DNA of 64,000 bases from the NCBI GenBank assembly GCA_017464345.1, contig JAFUAH010000030.1, forward strand, positions 1-64,000. The letters run 5' to 3'. The first letter of the stretch is position 1, and the number at the start of each line of letters is the position of its first letter. Below the pieces are notes generated by a model. The model was given only the letters and a program-made list of their open reading frames with translations. It made no database searches and was not told where the DNA came from. This DNA is from Bacteroidaceae bacterium. GTDB lineage: Bacteria; Bacteroidota; Bacteroidia; Bacteroidales; Bacteroidaceae. Positions 60,687 to 64,000 of this stretch are shown in pieces. The translations under genes were made by a program, and so were the position numbers.

Positions 60687-60697
60687 CGTTACTATTT

Positions 60698-62227
60698 TTA
60701 TTTTACGGCTATCTTTTTTCCACCAATGATGTAAAGACCTCGAGGAAGGCCTTCGGTATCAGTAGTGTTGGAGCGTATCAATTGACCATTGAGGTTATAA
60801 ATGTTTTTGTCGGTACCGTTTTGAATGGTTTTATCAGTGAATGGTATATTGCTTATGCTATTTGCTAATTCGTTATCCACCCAGGCCAGTGTAGGAAATC
60901 CGTCGCTGCCAAACTTCCATTGACTATAGTTCCTTCCCAATCTCTTTGCATTGGCATTCAATTCATCAAGGAATGATTGCTGCTTCATTTCCTTTCGTGT
61001 CAGTACTTTGTTGTTTCCTGCGTCAGAATATGTGTATTTATGAGAAAATGAAGGGGAAAATATATCACAGGTAGTTTCGAGATAGGCACAATTTTGGATA
61101 AAATGTGATTTATTATAACCCCCAGAGATTGCACCATAGCCTTCGGTATTATCATTATTCCTTGCTTCACATTGTATATCCCCATAATTAACACAACCAT
61201 CAATACAACACCATTGCATACCCCCCCCAATACCACCAGTTTTATTAGAAATAGATTGTATAGTTGCATGATTTACACAATTATTAATATGACTATCCAT
61301 GTCATCTGCTTCGAGAGCTCCGATATCGAATTTCCAAGCGCAAATAAAACTTGTATATCCATTATTAATTTCTCCGATTATCCCACCTGCTGTACCGTTG
61401 TTAAATCCAGTGTACTCCACGGTTCCAAAATTGCAGCAATCGAAGATGTCATAGAAGTTTTTATATTTATCACTTGCAAATGGGATGTAATACTCCCCAA
61501 TTATCCCTCCCAAGCATAGGCCATAAGATGCAGATTTTTCCCTAAAGCCGGAAATATGTCCCCAATTAGCACACTTGGAAACACTGCCGCCTTTATCCAT
61601 TTCACCACAAATTCCCCCACAACAGAACCCATTTTTATTGCTACTATACACAGCGGCTTCTATCGTGGCAAAATTAAGGCAATAGGATATGTTAGGAATA
61701 TAGTCTTTGTTGTTGATGGTAATTGTCTCGGCAATCCCGGCAACGCTTCCCATAGTGGAGTTACTGCCAAAATACGAGTCTCTAATAGCCAGATTCTTTA
61801 CAGTACCGCTCAAATAAGCAAATAGTCCTTTCGGCGTTTCACCTTCATGATTGATGTATAGGCCATATATGGAGTGGTGGTCACCGTCGAGCGTACCGCA
61901 GAAATGGGTCTTCTCTGTCCCAATAGGCTTCCACTCCTCAAAACTCTTACTATTCTCCTCGTTCAGATTGCCATTCTCATCCAACACTCCATTGTTTACC
62001 ATAATGTTGTTGGTCAGCAGGAAGAATTCTTCACGGTAGGTCATTCCCTTTTCTACATCGTCAGCCAGTTTCCGCAGGTCTGCTGCGGATTGGATGAGGT
62101 AGGGTTTGAGTTCTGTCCCTTCTCCCTGGAATTCGTCAGACACGGTTCCGCGCACCTGTGCTGTGGAACGGGATGCAAAAAGCAGCATGGCCGCGATTGC
62201 CATCATGTAGTTTAGAATCTTTTTCAT
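60698..62227 (-). CDS. Secreted GLUG-repeat-like protein with C-terminal tail
   Basis: A TTG at 62233 is in frame, but the ATG at 62227 gives a standard signal peptide (MKKILNYMMAIAAMLLFAS, ending STAQ). The 509-residue body is rich in Gly, Asn, Cys and consists of recurring Gly-hydrophobic-Gly motifs (GTVKNLAIRDSYFGS, AGIAE, CCGGICGEM, CLGGIIGEY, AGGIIGEI, TGGIGGGMQ), as in GLUG or beta-helix adhesins. An N-terminal GEGTELKPYLIQSAADLRKL matches the start of such repeat proteins. It ends IYNLNGQLIRSNTTDTEGLP then RGLYIIGGKKIAVK. Probably a surface protein. Lower GC than the core genes. Confidence 0.7.
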   Translation of the reverse strand: MKKILNYMMAIAAMLLFASRSTAQVRGTVSDEFQGEGTELKPYLIQSAADLRKLADDVEKGMTYREEFFLLTNNIMVNNGVLDENGNLNEENSKSFEEWKPIGTEKTHFCGTLDGDHHSIYGLYINHEGETPKGLFAYLSGTVKNLAIRDSYFGSNSTMGSVAGIAETITINNKDYIPNISYCLNFATIEAAVYSSNKNGFCCGGICGEMDKGGSVSKCANWGHISGFREKSASYGLCLGGIIGEYYIPFASDKYKNFYDIFDCCNFGTVEYTGFNNGTAGGIIGEINNGYTSFICAWKFDIGALEADDMDSHINNCVNHATIQSISNKTGGIGGGMQWCCIDGCVNYGDIQCEARNNDNTEGYGAISGGYNKSHFIQNCAYLETTCDIFSPSFSHKYTYSDAGNNKVLTRKEMKQQSFLDELNANAKRLGRNYSQWKFGSDGFPTLAWVDNELANSISNIPFTDKTIQNGTDKNIYNLNGQLIRSNTTDTEGLPRGLYIIGGKKIAVK

Positions 62228-62812
62228 ACGCAAGATGTTTATAAGTTTCTTTTTTGCCTATAAACACCTCGGAGTCGGCAAGTTGGTTCTTTAAGGTTAG
62301 GTTTGCTGTATATACAGAAAAGGCGCAGGTGTCTGTTTCTCCGTCCATCCTGGACTCGCAGGCCTTCGCATTGCCCTCATCACACAGGATAGACAACGCA
62401 GTTAGCCCACGCCCGTACGATTATACAGGAGTCCTATTTGCTGAAAAACAGGTATATAAACGTACCACGCAGACGCTTCGTTGTCGATTTGCCTGCTGTG
62501 ATGATTGGAAGTTGCGAAGTTCACGAGTCACAACGACAAACGTCCGAAAACGTCTCTCTTAGTATATAAGACCGCCCGCTCCACCCTCTCGCCGAAGGTA
62601 ACTGCGGTAGGGCAAATGTAGTGCTTTTCTTGTAAGTGGCCAAATTTTTTGCACTCTTTTTTCTTATTCCGGAAATTTAGATGCTACACAGAGTGCTTCG
62701 CCGTGCCGTCTGGCTCTGTACAAGACCGTCAGGTCTCTCTTGCCCCCCTTCTCTCTCTGAAAAAAACGAATACGCTGTACTCTCTGTGTCCTCTGTGGTT
62801 GAAAAAAGCAAA
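62228..62812. other. Gene-free gap upstream of the GLUG-like gene
   Basis: No supported gene is seen in these 585 bases. A GTTTATA/TATAAAC inverted repeat (62237-62243 and 62259-62265) lies just upstream of the GLUG-like start, a possible operator. The right part holds the second ACACAGAG element (62686-62802). Confidence 0.45.
62686..62802. repeat. ACACAGAG element (copy 2)
   Basis: Same order of words as at 34403-34560: ACACAGAG (62686-62693), GCTTCGCC, GGCTCTGTA (62712), AAGACC-GTCA-GGTCTCTCT (62722-62739), pyrimidine tract, and CTCTCTGTGTCCTCTGTGGTTG-type end (62781-62801). Confidence 0.65.
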
Positions 62813-63211
62813 CTATCCCCGATAGAGGCGCCAGCCGGCCATGATGTCCGGCACGTGGGGCGGACGACCGTTCTCGATGCGGCTGATGGCAGCCACGAGG
62901 GGCACCATGTGGCAGACGTCTATCGGATTGACCTCATCGTCGGGCGAGAAGCCCGTGAGGGCACAGACGCGGGCGGTGTAGAGCTGGCTGTCGGCACCGG
63001 CAGCGTCGGGAGCCCAGTAGGTAAGTATGCGCTCCAGGGTGTCGCGACGGCTAATCCAGACAAGGTTCCGGATGGTGACGAAGGCTGCACGATAACCATA
63101 GACGAGGCTGCGGAACTGGAGGTAGTGCGGGTCGGTCTGCTGGGGTGTGAGCCCCTGCGTGATGTCGCCCGTGTGTCTCAGGCGAAGCGGATTGTTGTTC
63201 TTCATTGTCAT
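62813..63211 (-). CDS. Phage structural protein P5-like
   Basis: A 132-residue protein of a family often annotated 'structural protein P5' in Bacteroidetes. Recognised features: MKNNNPLRLRHTGD at the start, TDPHYLQFRSLVYGYRAAFV, ERILTYWAPDAAGADSQLYT, AICALTGFSPDDEV-like (ARVCALTGFSPDDEV) and MVPLVAAISRIENG near the end. Members are encoded with HU-like and smalltalk proteins, and a lysozyme-like or peptidoglycan-related role has been suggested. The function is not established. In-frame ATGs at 63211 and 63205. Confidence 0.75.
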   Translation of the reverse strand: MTMKNNNPLRLRHTGDITQGLTPQQTDPHYLQFRSLVYGYRAAFVTIRNLVWISRRDTLERILTYWAPDAAGADSQLYTARVCALTGFSPDDEVNPIDVCHMVPLVAAISRIENGRPPHVPDIMAGWRLYRG

Positions 63212-63283
63212 TTTTCTTTTTTTCTGTTTTTCAAATTCCTGCCCGGCTCCGCAGCAGGCGAAGCCGAGCAGGGCAAGAATTGT

Positions 63284-63391
63284 TCACCGTCCCACGCAAC
63301 TGGCGGCACTGCCGGCAGTGAGGGCTGCCACGAGGGCAGAAAGGAGGTTCAGGAGGAACTGTCCGAGTTTCTTTCTAACTTCTTTTTTCAT
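63284..63391 (-). CDS. Smalltalk protein
   Basis: A 35-residue frame between the HU-like and P5-like genes: MKKEVRKKLGQFLLNLLSAL, then VAALTAGSAASCVGR. The basic start, single hydrophobic helix and a Cys near the end match the small 'smalltalk' proteins that lie downstream of HU-like genes in Bacteroidetes. Role unknown. Confidence 0.85.
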   Translation of the reverse strand: MKKEVRKKLGQFLLNLLSALVAALTAGSAASCVGR

Positions 63392-63415
63392 ACTTTATTC
63401 CGTTTTCAGGGTTGA

Positions 63416-63940
63416 TTAATCGGTCACGTCGCCGTCTTCGCCCGTTCCGTAGTGCCCAGCGTCGGCATCGCCGTCCTCAGCAGGGGTGGTGCCCAGCACT
63501 TCGTCCACGGCCTCGCGCATGTTCTTGCGCCCCAGGGCCTGGATTTCGCGGGTGGCTACCTGACGAAAAGAGGCTTCGCCGAGCAGGCTCTTGAATTCGT
63601 CGCTCGCGGCCCAGCGTACGTTCACGCCCGTTATCAGGCTGGGGGTGAAGGTGTCGGCCGACTCAGCGCCCTCGCTGGAGAGAGTGACGAAGAAGGCGCC
63701 CATGTCTCCGAGCTGAATCTTGTGGCCGAGGAGCAGATTTTCGCGGATGCAGGCCACGGTGTCGGTGAGGATGCCCATGATGGTGCCCTTGGAGAAGGGA
63801 GACCCGTGAGCGGCCACGTGGCCGGCCAGTTCCTTCAGGTCCAGGAGGTCCTGATACTGCGCGATGGGATAGACGCGCTTTTCTGAATTCTTGTCCGAGG
63901 GGTTGGACAAACGTGCGGATAGACTGTAATTGATTGCCAT
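63416..63940 (-). CDS. HU-like DNA-binding protein (HU-HIG type)
   Basis: A 174-residue protein. The core GSPFSKGTIMGILTDTVACI and NLLLGHKIQLGDMGAFFVTL matches the HU-like domain of Bacteroidetes (DNABII fold), with RKNMREAVDEV helices and an acidic, Gly/Asp-rich C-terminal tail. It starts with AINYSLSARLSNPSD, the standard opening of this group. It heads the HU-like/smalltalk/P5-like trio. The upstream 60 bases are T-rich (TTTTTTAAGTTTTT) and run to the window end. Confidence 0.85.
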   Translation of the reverse strand: MAINYSLSARLSNPSDKNSEKRVYPIAQYQDLLDLKELAGHVAAHGSPFSKGTIMGILTDTVACIRENLLLGHKIQLGDMGAFFVTLSSEGAESADTFTPSLITGVNVRWAASDEFKSLLGEASFRQVATREIQALGRKNMREAVDEVLGTTPAEDGDADAGHYGTGEDGDVTD

Positions 63941-64000
63941 AGTTTTTTTAAGTTTTTAGGTTGTTGATGTTTTTGTGTTTTTTTAAGTTGTTAAAGTTCT

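Noticed and set aside
62254..62562. Plus-strand frame of 102 codons in the gap upstream of the GLUG-like gene
   Set aside because: No recognisable domain, no promoter in front, unusual composition; treated as non-coding.

Overview
The window looks like chromosome from a member of the Bacteroidales, most likely Prevotella-like. The evidence is promoters of the Bacteroidetes type (TTG, about 19-20 bases, TAnnTTTG) throughout, Bacteroidetes-specific families (DUF349 repeats, DUF3298, FeoA-FeoB fusion with a Cys-rich mini-protein, smalltalk protein, HU-like protein, PG_1098-type THUMP-like methyltransferase, serine-type sulfatase) and secreted proteins ending in a YDLxGR...GIYIxxGKK type tail. 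No species call is made.

Left edge (1-4967): one end of an integrative element. It carries the start of a DUF3945-type gene running off the window, three small helix-turn-helix proteins, a RhuM-like protein and two adjacent tyrosine recombinases, then a non-coding stretch with GGTAACG repeats next to the 3' end of rsmI. From 4968 the content is host core genome: rsmI, an FMN-binding protein, tdk, an AI-2E family transporter, rsfS-ftsH-cdsA, a GH127-type arabinofuranosidase, an RNA methyltransferase-like gene, an OmpA-like protein, a GNAT-like protein, parE, coaD, an S41 protease and ybeY.

Middle (23.4-32.5 kb): a lower-GC accessory block with a small basic protein plus a retropepsin-like protease, and a three-gene secreted operon (tail-tagged protein, fasciclin-type protein, unknown) behind a hairpin leader. 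Then come a sulfatase, a DUF349 protein and divergent tRNA-Gln and tRNA-Lys genes driven from the two arms of a perfect 32-bp inverted repeat.

32.5-49 kb is an iron and heme neighbourhood. A regulator fusing a RIC/hemerythrin-like di-iron domain to a LuxR helix-turn-helix is divergent from porin, imelysin, di-heme oxidoreductase, second porin and cytochrome lipoprotein genes. A Rid-like protein, a short ResB/CcsA cytochrome c maturation protein, a PBP4-type carboxypeptidase and a PI-PLC-like protein follow, and then feoAB with a 44-residue Cys-rich partner on the other strand. I infer a redox- or NO/oxygen-responsive cell-envelope iron system.

49-64 kb: rsgA and frr. Next is a five-gene cluster of VTC-type polyphosphate polymerase, DUF4956 membrane protein, DUF2490 barrel, small secreted protein and Cthe_2159-like beta-helix. 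It is followed by an S24 repressor, tRNA-Leu, a GH25 lysozyme with a secreted alpha-galactosidase-like hydrolase, a lower-GC secreted trio ending in a GLUG-like protein, and a P5-like / smalltalk / HU-like trio.

The window is unusually rich in short repeats: 7-8 bp period tandem words that supply start codons and promoter boxes, a 31-bp word found inside two unrelated genes in the same reading frame, CCCGTACGGG palindromes in three gaps, a 23-bp period palindrome array, and a two-copy ACACAGAG element. No CRISPR array or complete insertion sequence was seen.
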